Assembly (NCBI GenBank): GCA_024400955.1
Contig: JAKSLY010000027.1
Span: 1 to 32,713, forward strand
DNA: 32,713 nucleotides
Direction: 5' to 3'
Source: Treponema sp.
Lineage (GTDB): Bacteria; Spirochaetota; Spirochaetia; Treponematales; Treponemataceae
Positions 22,730 to 30,347 of this stretch are shown in pieces. The position numbers were made by a program, and so were the translations under genes. Each line of letters starts with the position of its first letter. Within the stretch, counting starts at the first letter, position 1. The notes beneath the pieces are model-generated. The model did no database searches and was not told the origin of the DNA. It saw only the letters and a list, made by a program, of their open reading frames with translations.

Positions 22730-23968
22730 ATGAAAACGGTTTTGTGCGCTGACATCGGAACATCTTCCCTTAAGGCAGCCTTGATTGATTCAACAGGTAA
22801 GGTTCTTGCAAAAAGCAGGAGGAAGTTTCTGCTTGTCAACACAGACCACAGTTCAAAGGAATGGCTTCCCGCACTGCAGAATGCGGTTCAGGAGCTGTTC
22901 CTTGCCACGCCTGAAACTGTAATCGACGGAATCTGCATTTCAGGCAACGGCCCAACCCTTGTTTCCGTATCCGGGGAAACCCTCATGTGGAGCGACAAGG
23001 CATACAACGTTCCGTCAAAATCACTTTTCATTCCGCGCATCCTCGCATTCAAGGACAAGTACCCTTCAGTATGGAAGGAAACAAAGTACATCTTTGGTGC
23101 ACCTGAATACCTGATCTGGCTTTTGACGGACAGCGCTGTTTCAATTCTTCCGGAAGAAAGATTCCGCGAGGCATACTGGACCGACGAGCTTTTGGCACAG
23201 GCCGGGCTTTGCGAAGAAGAATGCAATAAGCTTCCTCCATTCAAGATGACCACACAGCAGGCAGGAACCATTTCCTACAAATGCGCATCATTCCTCGGGC
23301 ATGAAGAAAACGGCATCAAGGCAGGCCTTAAGGTTTACTGCGGTGCACCTGACTTTATCTGCGCCCTTGCAGGAACGGGAACCCTTAAGCCGGGAGTCCT
23401 TTGCGACAGGGCAGGATCCAGCGAGGGAATAAATTTCTGCTCTTCTGAACCGGTTTACGGCGACGGAATCAGAACCCTTCCTTCCGTAGTTCCAGGCCTT
23501 TGGAATGCCAGCGTTCTCCTTCCTGACAGCGGTTCAAGCTTTGCAGCATTCAAGCAGAAGATCGAAAGGGAAACAGGCCGCACCTACGAATACGATGAAC
23601 TTATGGACACCCTGATTTCAAGCGACGGAACAAATCCTACCCTTGACCAGGGAAAGTACCACCTCATACAGACAGCCCTTGACGTAAAGACTGCGGTTCA
23701 GACCCTGGCAAAGGCCGTAAAGGAAAAAGGTCATCCCTTCCCGGACAGGATGACCATCACCGGAGCACAGGCTTCCAACAGAAAGCGAAACCAGATGAAG
23801 GCAGACATCACCGGAATAAGAATCTGCGTCACTGAATGTCCCGATGCAGAACTCATGGGCGATGCAGTCTTTGCATTTACCGGCATGGGAATCTTTGATT
23901 CAATTCCCCAGGCATCCCAGGCCCTTGTCCGCATAAGCGACACCTTTGTTCCTTCCGTAGAGGAATGA
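22730..23968 (+). CDS. FGGY-family carbohydrate kinase
   Basis: A 412-residue sugar kinase of the XylB/GntK (FGGY) family. The N-terminal phosphate-binding motif is DIGTSSLKAALID, the catalytic Asp is probably that in CGAPDFICALAGTGTLKPG, and the C-terminal nucleotide motif is ITGAQASNRKRNQMKADITG, followed by DAELMGDAVFA. It is shorter than typical xylulose or glycerol kinases (about 490-500), so the substrate is uncertain. The start abuts the prs stop, with AAGGTGG inside the prs end as ribosome site. The context suggests it phosphorylates a pentose or related sugar feeding PRPP, which is inference. Confidence 0.85.
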   Translation: MKTVLCADIGTSSLKAALIDSTGKVLAKSRRKFLLVNTDHSSKEWLPALQNAVQELFLATPETVIDGICISGNGPTLVSVSGETLMWSDKAYNVPSKSLFIPRILAFKDKYPSVWKETKYIFGAPEYLIWLLTDSAVSILPEERFREAYWTDELLAQAGLCEEECNKLPPFKMTTQQAGTISYKCASFLGHEENGIKAGLKVYCGAPDFICALAGTGTLKPGVLCDRAGSSEGINFCSSEPVYGDGIRTLPSVVPGLWNASVLLPDSGSSFAAFKQKIERETGRTYEYDELMDTLISSDGTNPTLDQGKYHLIQTALDVKTAVQTLAKAVKEKGHPFPDRMTITGAQASNRKRNQMKADITGIRICVTECPDAELMGDAVFAFTGMGIFDSIPQASQALVRISDTFVPSVEE

Positions 23969-23977
23969 GCCATTACA

Positions 23978-24619
23978 ATGCAAACCTTCAACCTACCGGC
24001 AGTCCCCAAGACCCTCATCTTTGACATTGACGGAACCCTTTACACCAGCAGCGAATTCGTCCAGGAACAGATTGACGTGCAGGTCCGCCACTGGGCCGAC
24101 TTAAACGGAATGACCCACGAGGAAGCCAGAAACAGGATTTCAGAATTCCGCAGGAAATACGCAGAGGAAAACGGCGGCAAAAAAATCAGCCTTGGAAACG
24201 TCTTCCTTAACTTTGGCATAGACATTGACACAAGCATCCAGTGGAGAATCCAGCTTTTAAAGCCGGAAAACTATCTTAAGCCAAACCCAAACCTAAAGGC
24301 GGCACTGGAAGAAGCTTCAAAAAAATTCAGCCTTATTGCAGTCACAAACAATCCTGTTGAAGCTGCAAGAAAAACCCTCTCCGTCATCGGCATCGACAAA
24401 AACATCAGCAACATCATAGGCCTTGATACGTGCAAGAAATCAAAGCCTGCAAAAGAAATACTTGACCTTGCCCTTGAACGAACCGGCTCAAAAGCTGAAG
24501 AATGCATTTCCATCGGAGACCGCTATGACATTGACCTTGCACTTCCAATCCAGATGGGAATGGGCGGTGTCCTGGTGGACGGTGCAGAAGAAGTAATCCA
24601 ATTCATTAAATCCCTGTAA
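23978..24619 (+). CDS. HAD-family hydrolase (phosphatase)
   Basis: A 213-residue haloacid dehalogenase-like phosphatase. All four motifs are visible: the nucleophile Asp in LIFDIDGTLYTS (about residues 13-24), the Thr motif in IAVTNNPVEAA, the Lys in KKSKPAKEIL and the acidic metal site GDRYDIDLA. The helical cap between motifs I and II resembles pyrimidine 5'-nucleotidases and phosphoglycolate-type phosphatases. It begins 9 bases after the kinase stop and is the third gene of the prs-kinase-HAD run; it may clear or recycle a sugar or nucleotide phosphate made by the first two. Confidence 0.88.
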   Translation: MQTFNLPAVPKTLIFDIDGTLYTSSEFVQEQIDVQVRHWADLNGMTHEEARNRISEFRRKYAEENGGKKISLGNVFLNFGIDIDTSIQWRIQLLKPENYLKPNPNLKAALEEASKKFSLIAVTNNPVEAARKTLSVIGIDKNISNIIGLDTCKKSKPAKEILDLALERTGSKAEECISIGDRYDIDLALPIQMGMGGVLVDGAEEVIQFIKSL

Positions 24620-24631
24620 GTGCATTATTGT

Positions 24632-24660
24632 TTGACTTTAAATTCTATTGGTGATACAAA
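24632..24660 (+). promoter_or_regulatory. Possible promoter for the MATE transporter gene
   Basis: TTGACT (24632-24637) lies 17 bases before TACAAA (24655-24660). The start of transcription would be near 24667, just before the AGAGAG ribosome site and ATG 24681. The -35 box is good, the -10 box is moderate. Confidence 0.5.
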
Positions 24661-24680
24661 AGAACGCCAGAGAGAATTTT

Positions 24681-26036
24681 ATGGCACAGATAAAACAGAT
24701 AGATGTAACCAATACCAACCTCATCAAAATAGCATATCCACTCATCATCGAAAACCTTCTTTTCCTTGCTTTTCAGAGTGTGGATGTTTTTATGCTTTCA
24801 AGCTATTCCGACAGTGCAGTTGCTGCTGTTGGACTTGTAACGCAATACACCTGGTTTCTCATAACATTCATGCAGATTATTCCAAGCGGAGCCACAATTT
24901 CACTTACGAACCTTCTTGGAGGAAAGCAATATGGCAGGGCAAAATCCCTTTCAAGAACCTGCCTGCAGATGATAGTCTTTTTTTCTATTGCAATAGGATT
25001 AACCTTCGCAGTTGCCGTCCCACAGATCTTAAAACACTACACCCTGGAACCCCAGGTACGACAGTATGCAACGGACTACATCTTCATATATTCCCTGTTC
25101 AGCATTTTCTGCGGAATATCAATAATCCAGTCAACAATTCTAAGGAGCTATGGCCATACAAGGACCGCCATGATTGTAAACGCATGCGCAAACACGGTAA
25201 ACATTTTTGGTAACGCCATTGCACTCTACGGCTGGTTTGGCCTTCCAATTTATGGAGTAAAAGGCGTTGCAGTTTCTACAGTGGCAGCCCAGGCTGTTGG
25301 AGCCCTGGTTCTTTCCATAAAAGTATTCTCACTAAAAGACACCAGATATTCATTCAACAATCCTCTTAAAATAATGAAGGATGAATGGCACCAGATCCTG
25401 AAAATTGGAATTCCAACTGCAGGAGAAAGCATTTCCTGGAACCTGTCCCAGATGGCCGTAATGGTCCTGATTTCCACACATGGAACGGCATCAATTGCTG
25501 CCTTTACCTATTTTGGAACAATTCTCCGCTTCATCTACATGATTGCAATTTCCATCGGCAACGCTTCCCAAATAAAGACAGGTCACTACTGCGGAGCTTC
25601 CATGCAGCAGACAGCATACAAAAAAGTCTTTTGCTATATAGCTGCAGGAACTGCATTCAGCATGAGCATTGCACTTATAATCTACATTTTCAGAAAGCAG
25701 ATGATAGGAATATTCACCAAGGATTATGAAATTACATTGATTCTTCTTTCCATCATGCATCTTTCCTTCTTCCTTGAAACAGGTCGTGCAGTAAACGTTA
25801 TTGCCATTCCTTCACTTATGGCTGCAGGAGACATTCACTTCCCCGTTCAGGCAGGCATATTCTCCAACTGGTCCATTTCTTTTGGCCTTGCATGGGTTTT
25901 CAGCAGAATCCTGGGCTTGGGCTTTTACGGAATAATTGCAGCAATGGCATGCGATGAATGCTTCCGTGCGGTACTCATGATCCTAAGATGGAAATCAAAA
26001 AAATGGATGGCCATGAACGTCATAAGCAAGGAATAA
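24681..26036 (+). CDS. MATE-family efflux transporter
   Basis: A multidrug and toxic compound extrusion (MATE) type transporter of about 451 residues with around twelve transmembrane segments, exporting compounds in exchange for Na+ or H+. Landmarks are the N-terminal LIKIAYPLIIENLLFLAFQ, QYTWFLITFMQIIPSGA, GIPTAGESISWNLSQMAVM at the start of the second half and the conserved GNASQIKTGHYCGA. ATG 24681 is preceded by AGAGAG; the frame runs upstream to a TTG at 24648, which falls inside the probable promoter. It sits directly upstream of the riboswitch-controlled thiamine operon, but nothing in its sequence shows a thiamine role. Confidence 0.9.
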   Translation: MAQIKQIDVTNTNLIKIAYPLIIENLLFLAFQSVDVFMLSSYSDSAVAAVGLVTQYTWFLITFMQIIPSGATISLTNLLGGKQYGRAKSLSRTCLQMIVFFSIAIGLTFAVAVPQILKHYTLEPQVRQYATDYIFIYSLFSIFCGISIIQSTILRSYGHTRTAMIVNACANTVNIFGNAIALYGWFGLPIYGVKGVAVSTVAAQAVGALVLSIKVFSLKDTRYSFNNPLKIMKDEWHQILKIGIPTAGESISWNLSQMAVMVLISTHGTASIAAFTYFGTILRFIYMIAISIGNASQIKTGHYCGASMQQTAYKKVFCYIAAGTAFSMSIALIIYIFRKQMIGIFTKDYEITLILLSIMHLSFFLETGRAVNVIAIPSLMAAGDIHFPVQAGIFSNWSISFGLAWVFSRILGLGFYGIIAAMACDECFRAVLMILRWKSKKWMAMNVISKE

Positions 26037-26104
26037 ATTATGTAAGGACATGTCACTTTTTTCCTGGATATTTTATCCTGATAATAGGGTGACAAAAAAC
26101 TACA

Positions 26105-26110
26105 TATAAT
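26105..26110 (+). promoter_or_regulatory. Likely -10 box of the thiamine operon promoter
   Basis: A perfect TATAAT at 26105-26110 would start transcription near 26117, just ahead of the TPP riboswitch. No good -35 box is found 16-18 bases upstream. A hairpin-forming inverted repeat (TGTCAC 26051-26056 with GTGACA 26089-26094, enclosing GGATA/TATCC) occupies the region immediately upstream. Confidence 0.45.
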
Positions 26111-26122
26111 CTACAATTGCAT

Positions 26123-26214
26123 AACAAATGGGGGAGCTGGCATAAAAGCCGGCTGAGAGTAGACTGTCAGTCTTGACCCTTTGAACCTGTTCGGATAATT
26201 CCGGCGTAGGGAGT
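26123..26214 (+). ncRNA. TPP riboswitch (THI element)
   Basis: The conserved thiamine pyrophosphate aptamer is clear: GGCTGAGAGT (26151-26160) of the pyrimidine-sensing arm, then ACCCTTTGAACCTG followed by GGATAATTCCGGCGTAGGG in the other arm. Binding of TPP normally shuts the operon down. The closing helix places AGGGAG (26208-26213), which is also the ribosome site of thiM, inside or at the edge of the aptamer; the ATG follows at 26220. This arrangement, and the lack of a terminator hairpin before the gene, points to control of translation initiation. Confidence 0.95.
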
Positions 26215-26219
26215 ACATT

Positions 26220-27044
26220 ATGAACAAAAACACCCTTCTTGCAGAAGTGAATTCTGCATTGGTGGCGGTGCGCAAAAACAATCCTCTTGCACCGTCAATC
26301 ACAAACACAGTTACAATCAATTTTGTTGCCAACGCCCAGCTGGCCTGCGGTGGATCGGCAGCCATGGTTTATCTTGCCGATGAAGGTGAAATGATGGCAA
26401 AAATCAGCAGGTCCATGTACATAAACATGGGAACCCAGTTTACCTGCTATCCTGAAACTTTGCCAAGGACAGCAAAAGCCTGTCTTGAAAGTGAAAACAA
26501 ATGGGTTCTCGACCCTGTAGGAATTGGAATCGGGGAACAGCGCACCCAGCTTCTCATGAAGTTTAAGGAATTCAAGCCAAAAATCATTCGTGCCAACGCA
26601 AGTGAAGTCATTGCCCTTGCCTCCCTTTGGGAACTTACAGAAAAAACAGAAAGCGGTGTCCGTGGCGTAGACAGCACTGACGAAGTAATGTCTGCAAAAG
26701 AAGCAGCAATGGCAATCGCCAAGCATACTGAAGGAGCCGTTGCCGTAAGTGGAAAAATTGACCTTGTAACCGACGGAACAAATGTCGTACTATGTCACGG
26801 TGGATCTGAATTTCTCCCAATGATTACTGGAGCTGGATGTTCCCTTGGCGGTGTATGTGCAGTTTATGCGACACAGGCAAATCCATTCATCGCAGCCCTT
26901 ACAGCAACCCTTCTCTACAACGAAGCTTCCATGAAGGCAGAAAAAATCAGCAAGGGACCGGGAACTTTCCAGGCAAATTTCCTTGACCAGCTTTACCTTG
27001 TTTCCTCAAGTGGAATCCAGGACACAAGCATAGAGATTATTTAA
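26220..27044 (+). CDS. thiM: Hydroxyethylthiazole kinase (ThiM)
   Basis: Phosphorylates 4-methyl-5-(2-hydroxyethyl)thiazole with ATP, the salvage route to the thiazole half of thiamine. It has 274 residues, a normal length. Signatures: NTVTINFVANAQLACGGSAAM near the N-terminus, INMGTQF, VLDPVGIG, RANASEVIAL, VAVSGKIDLV and the C-terminal active-site loop TGAGCSLGGVCAVYA. The early substrate motif reads GGSAAM where GASPxM is usual, a modest difference. First gene of the thiamine operon, directly controlled by the TPP riboswitch whose 3' end carries its ribosome site. Confidence 0.93.
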   Translation: MNKNTLLAEVNSALVAVRKNNPLAPSITNTVTINFVANAQLACGGSAAMVYLADEGEMMAKISRSMYINMGTQFTCYPETLPRTAKACLESENKWVLDPVGIGIGEQRTQLLMKFKEFKPKIIRANASEVIALASLWELTEKTESGVRGVDSTDEVMSAKEAAMAIAKHTEGAVAVSGKIDLVTDGTNVVLCHGGSEFLPMITGAGCSLGGVCAVYATQANPFIAALTATLLYNEASMKAEKISKGPGTFQANFLDQLYLVSSSGIQDTSIEII

Positions 27045-27050
27045 AACAGG

Positions 27051-27157
27051 CTGTCATCCTGACAAATCGACTGTCATCCTGAATTTATTTCAGGATCTGC
27101 AGACTGACAAATCGACTGTCATCCTGAATTTATTTCAGGATCTGCAGACTGACAAAA
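27051..27157 (+). repeat. Tandem 45-base palindromic repeat (two and a half copies) inside the thiamine operon
   Basis: The unit at 27071-27115 is repeated from 27116 to about 27157. Each holds the inverted repeat ATCCTGAA and TTCAGGAT around a short AT loop, and a TGTCA...TGACA outer pair. A third, shortened copy (27051-27070) lacks 25 bases between two CTGA repeats, as expected from slippage. The element resembles dispersed intergenic palindromes of the TGTCATCCTGA type found in many genomes. It separates thiM from the next gene and may affect processing or stability of the operon mRNA. Confidence 0.85.
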
Positions 27158-27174
27158 TATGGAGATTTTATATT

Positions 27175-27471
27175 ATGAATACATTGATTGCAGTTGCCAT
27201 TGCCCCATTTGGCATAGGAGATGAACTTAGTGCCCATGTAGCCCAGGTTTGCAAAGTAATTGCAGACTCAGGCCTCAAGTACAAGACATGTTCCATGTTC
27301 ACGGAAATTGAAGGGGAATGGGACGACGTAATGAAATGCGTAAAAGATGCCACCATGGTTCTTGCGGAAAAAGGAATTCGCACGGAAGTAATCCTCAAGG
27401 CAGACATCCGTCCAGGATATACAAATACAATGGACGGAAAAATCGAACGACTTAATGAGGCCATGAAATGA
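27175..27471 (+). CDS. MTH1187/YkoF-type thiamine-binding family protein (DUF77)
   Basis: A 98-residue protein of the MTH1187 (DUF77) family, which has a ferredoxin-like fold; related YkoF proteins bind thiamine or its pyrimidine part. Characteristic are IAVAIAPFGIG at the start, VIADSGLKYKTCSMFTEIEG in the middle and the closing VILKADIRPGYTNTMDGKI. Its place between thiM and thiE supports a role in carrying thiamine precursors, but this is inference. GGAG lies 10 bases before ATG 27175. The stop overlaps the thiE start by 4 bases (ATGA), indicating coupled translation. Confidence 0.88.
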   Translation: MNTLIAVAIAPFGIGDELSAHVAQVCKVIADSGLKYKTCSMFTEIEGEWDDVMKCVKDATMVLAEKGIRTEVILKADIRPGYTNTMDGKIERLNEAMK

Positions 27472-28106
27472 AAAGAGAAGACCTGCTTTTATATGGAATC
27501 ACAGACCGCTACTGGCTAAACGGACGAAATCTTGCTGATGATGTGGAACTTACCCTCAAGGGTGGAACCACAATGCTCCAGCTAAGAGAAAAGGACCTTG
27601 ACGAAGAAAATTTCCGAAAGGAAGCCATTGAACTCAAGGAACTTTGCAAAAGGTACAATGTTCCATTCATCATCAATGACAACGTTCAGCTTGCAAAGGA
27701 AATCGATGCAGACGGAATCCACGTAGGTCAGAACGACATGGCAGCCCAGGATGTACGAGCCCTCATTGGCCCTGACAAGATTCTTGGAGTCTCGACGCAG
27801 ACTGTTGAAGAAGCAATCCTTGCAGAAAAGATGGGAGCCGACTATCTTGGAGTAGGAGCTGTATTCCCAACTGGATCAAAAGATGACTGCTGGGTTTTAA
27901 CCCATGAACTATGCAGGGAAATTTGCAGTGCTGTAAAAATACCTGTTGTTGCCATTGGCGGTATAAAAAAAGAAAACGTCGAAAAACTTTCTGGTCTTGG
28001 ATTTGCAGGCATCAGCGTCATCAGTGCCATCTTTGGACAGAAGGACATTGAAAAGGCAACTCAAGAACTTCTTGTAACTGCAAGAAAAACTTTTGTTACA
28101 AAATAA
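27468..28106 (+). CDS. thiE: Thiamine phosphate synthase (ThiE)
   Basis: Joins HMP pyrophosphate and the thiazole phosphate to give thiamine monophosphate. It is a TIM barrel of 212 residues, the usual size. Signatures: LLLYGITDRYWL, TMLQLREKDLDEENF, FIINDNVQLAKEIDADGIHV, HVGQNDM, the GVGAVFPTGSKDDC phosphate/substrate loop and VVAIGGIKKENV. ATG 27468 overlaps the stop of the upstream gene. The enzyme combines the products of ThiM and ThiD, both encoded in the same operon. Confidence 0.94.
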   Translation: MKREDLLLYGITDRYWLNGRNLADDVELTLKGGTTMLQLREKDLDEENFRKEAIELKELCKRYNVPFIINDNVQLAKEIDADGIHVGQNDMAAQDVRALIGPDKILGVSTQTVEEAILAEKMGADYLGVGAVFPTGSKDDCWVLTHELCREICSAVKIPVVAIGGIKKENVEKLSGLGFAGISVISAIFGQKDIEKATQELLVTARKTFVTK

Positions 28107-28129
28107 TTATTAATTAGATTATATATTAC

Positions 28130-28160
28130 GGAAGTCCTTGGGGGCACCACCTGGACTTCC
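28130..28160 (+). other. Intercistronic hairpin between thiE and thiD
   Basis: GGAAGTCC (28130-28137) pairs perfectly with GGACTTCC (28153-28160) around a 15-base G/C-rich loop. It lies in the 82-base thiE-thiD gap, the only sizeable gap in the downstream half of the operon. No T run follows, so it is not a standard terminator. It may mark an RNA processing or stabilising site. Confidence 0.55.
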
Positions 28161-28188
28161 TGCAGTTCAAAAATTCAATGGAGGAAAT

Positions 28189-28974
28189 ATGAATACTGCA
28201 CTATCAATCGCAGGATCTGATTCCTGCGGAGGCGCCGGAATACAAGCTGACATCAAGACCATGACATGCAACGGAGTTTATGCAATGACAGCGGTTACAG
28301 CCTTGACAGCACAGAATACTACCGGTGTAACTGGAATTATGGAGGTAACTCCAGAATTCCTGAAGAAACAGATTAAGGCTGTTGTTACGGATATAATGCC
28401 CGATGCAGTCAAAATCGGAATGGTCGCTTCTTCAAGGCTCATAGAAGTAATTTCAGATTCCATAAAGGAATTCCGTCTCAAAAATATTGTAGTAGACCCA
28501 GTAATGATTGCTACAAGCGGTGCAAAGCTTATAAGTGATGATGCCGTCGAAACATTAAAGTCACAGCTTCTGCCACAGGCAACACTCATAACACCAAACA
28601 TTCCGGAAGCAGAAGTTCTTTCACAAATGAAAATCTTAACACAGGAAGACATGGAAAAAGCTGCTGCCATAATTCTTGGCGAATTCGGATGTTCAGTTCT
28701 GCTTAAGGGAGGCCACCAGATCAATGATGCCAATGACTATCTTCTTTCTAAAGAAGGAGGAAAATGGTTTAACGGCAAAAGGATCAACAATCCCAATACC
28801 CATGGAACAGGATGCACTCTTTCCAGTGCAATTGCATCAAACCTTGCAAAAGGACTGCCCCTTCAGGAGTCAGTTGCAAAGGCAAAGGAATACATTTCGT
28901 CTGCGCTTGGCGCAATGCTGAATCTTGGAAAAGGTTCCGGACCTATGATGCATAACTTCATGATAAAAAACTAA
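28189..28974 (+). CDS. thiD: Hydroxymethylpyrimidine/phosphomethylpyrimidine kinase (ThiD)
   Basis: Phosphorylates HMP and HMP phosphate to HMP pyrophosphate, the pyrimidine donor for ThiE. From ATG 28189 it has 261 residues, a normal length, and belongs to the ribokinase fold. Signatures: [73 protein letters not shown] and the anion-hole loop [24 protein letters not shown] lies directly upstream of this ATG, which decides it over the in-frame start at 28138 that would fall inside the hairpin. Confidence 0.95.
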   Translation: MNTALSIAGSDSCGGAGIQADIKTMTCNGVYAMTAVTALTAQNTTGVTGIMEVTPEFLKKQIKAVVTDIMPDAVKIGMVASSRLIEVISDSIKEFRLKNIVVDPVMIATSGAKLISDDAVETLKSQLLPQATLITPNIPEAEVLSQMKILTQEDMEKAAAIILGEFGCSVLLKGGHQINDANDYLLSKEGGKWFNGKRINNPNTHGTGCTLSSAIASNLAKGLPLQESVAKAKEYISSALGAMLNLGKGSGPMMHNFMIKN

Positions 28975-28990
28975 AAACGGGAGTAATAAA

Positions 28991-30295
28991 ATGGAACAGT
29001 ACGCAACACAGATGGACGCCGCAAGACGCGGAATCGTAACGGAACAGATAAAGATCGTTGCCCAAAAGGAAAAGATGAGCGTTGAGGAACTCATGCCCCT
29101 TGTAGCCTCAGGAAAGGTTGCAATCTGCGCAAACAAGCACCACAAGTGCCTCGACCCAGAAGGAGTCGGATCAATGCTCCGCACAAAGATCAACGTCAAC
29201 CTTGGCATCAGCCGCGACTGCAAGGACTACGATGTTGAAATGAAAAAGGTAAACGCTGCCGTAGAAATGGGAGCCGAAGCCATCATGGATCTTTCAAGTC
29301 ACGGAGACACGATCCCCTTCCGCAGAAAGCTTACAAGCGAATGCAAGGCAATGATCGGAACAGTTCCAGTTTATGACAGCGTAATCCACTACAAGCGCGA
29401 CCTTGCAACATTGACTGCCAAGGATTTCATCGATGTGGTACGCCTCCATGCGGAAGACGGCGTTGACTTTGTAACCCTCCACTGCGGAATCACACGCCAT
29501 ACCATCGACCAGATCAAGAAGCACAAGCGCAAGATGAACATCGTAAGCCGCGGAGGTTCCCTTGTGTTTGCATGGATGACCATGACCGGAAACGAAAATC
29601 CATTTTACGAATACTACGACGAAATCCTGGACATCTGCCGTGAGCATGACGTAACAATTTCCCTGGGAGACGCATGCCGTCCTGGATGTCTTGCAGATGC
29701 ATCGGATGTATGCCAGATAGAAGAACTTGTCCGCCTTGGGGAACTTACAAAACGCGCATGGGCAAAGGATGTTCAGGTCATGGTTGAAGGGCCTGGACAC
29801 ATGCCCATGGATCAGATTGCAGCCAACATGAAGATACAGCAGACAATCTGCATGGGAGCACCATTCTATGTACTGGGACCTTTGGTAACGGACATTGCCC
29901 CTGGCTATGATCACATAACCTCTGCCATCGGCGGGGCAATTGCCGCACAAAACGGGGCTGCCTTCCTCTGCTACGTAACACCTGCAGAGCACCTTGCCCT
30001 TCCAAACGTAGACGATGTCAAGCAGGGAATCATCGCATCAAAGATTGCAGCCCATGCAGCAGACATTGCAAAGGGAGTACGCGGAGCAATGGACATTGAC
30101 AACAGGATGGCAGATGCAAGGCGGAAGCTTGACTGGGAAGCCCAGTGGGAATGCGCACTAGACCCGGAAACAGCAAAGGCCATCCGCGACAGCCGCGCAC
30201 CGGAACATGACGACACATGCTCAATGTGCGGAAAGTTCTGTGCAGTACGCAGCATGAACAAGGCCCTTGCCGGCGAACACGTAGACATTCTTTAA
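28991..30295 (+). CDS. thiC: Phosphomethylpyrimidine synthase (ThiC)
   Basis: A radical-SAM enzyme that rearranges aminoimidazole ribotide (a purine intermediate) into HMP phosphate. It has 434 residues, the shorter form lacking the roughly 150-residue N-terminal domain of E. coli ThiC. Signatures: [67 protein letters not shown] and [20 protein letters not shown]. The C-terminal cluster motif is CSMCGKFC (Cys410, 413, 417), i.e. three residues between the last two cysteines. ATG 28991 has GGGAG upstream. Last gene of the thiamine operon. Confidence 0.95.
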   Translation: MEQYATQMDAARRGIVTEQIKIVAQKEKMSVEELMPLVASGKVAICANKHHKCLDPEGVGSMLRTKINVNLGISRDCKDYDVEMKKVNAAVEMGAEAIMDLSSHGDTIPFRRKLTSECKAMIGTVPVYDSVIHYKRDLATLTAKDFIDVVRLHAEDGVDFVTLHCGITRHTIDQIKKHKRKMNIVSRGGSLVFAWMTMTGNENPFYEYYDEILDICREHDVTISLGDACRPGCLADASDVCQIEELVRLGELTKRAWAKDVQVMVEGPGHMPMDQIAANMKIQQTICMGAPFYVLGPLVTDIAPGYDHITSAIGGAIAAQNGAAFLCYVTPAEHLALPNVDDVKQGIIASKIAAHAADIAKGVRGAMDIDNRMADARRKLDWEAQWECALDPETAKAIRDSRAPEHDDTCSMCGKFCAVRSMNKALAGEHVDIL

Positions 30296-30339
30296 AAAAA
30301 ATTGCGGTGGTCAGGCAGATTTAAGCCCAAACCACCGCA
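30294..30339 (-). terminator. Rho-independent terminator of the GH5 gene
   Basis: TGCGGTGGT (30303-30311) pairs with ACCACCGCA (30331-30339). Read on the minus strand, the hairpin is followed by eight T (30301-30294), which overlaps the thiC stop region; this makes it a strong terminator for the GH5 gene ending at 30348. On the plus strand only TTCTTC follows, so termination of the thiamine operon here would be weaker. Confidence 0.85.
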
Positions 30340-30347
30340 TTCTTCAC

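Noticed and set aside
24681..26036. Thiamine or thiazole transporter
   Set aside because: The protein is a plain MATE-type exporter with its own probable promoter, upstream of the riboswitch; adjacency alone does not support a thiamine role.
26051..26094. Terminator for the MATE gene
   Set aside because: An inverted repeat is present but no T run follows on either strand; A residues follow on the plus strand.
27051..27157. CRISPR-like repeat array
   Set aside because: The units are directly adjacent with no distinct spacers, only two full copies exist, and no cas genes are nearby.
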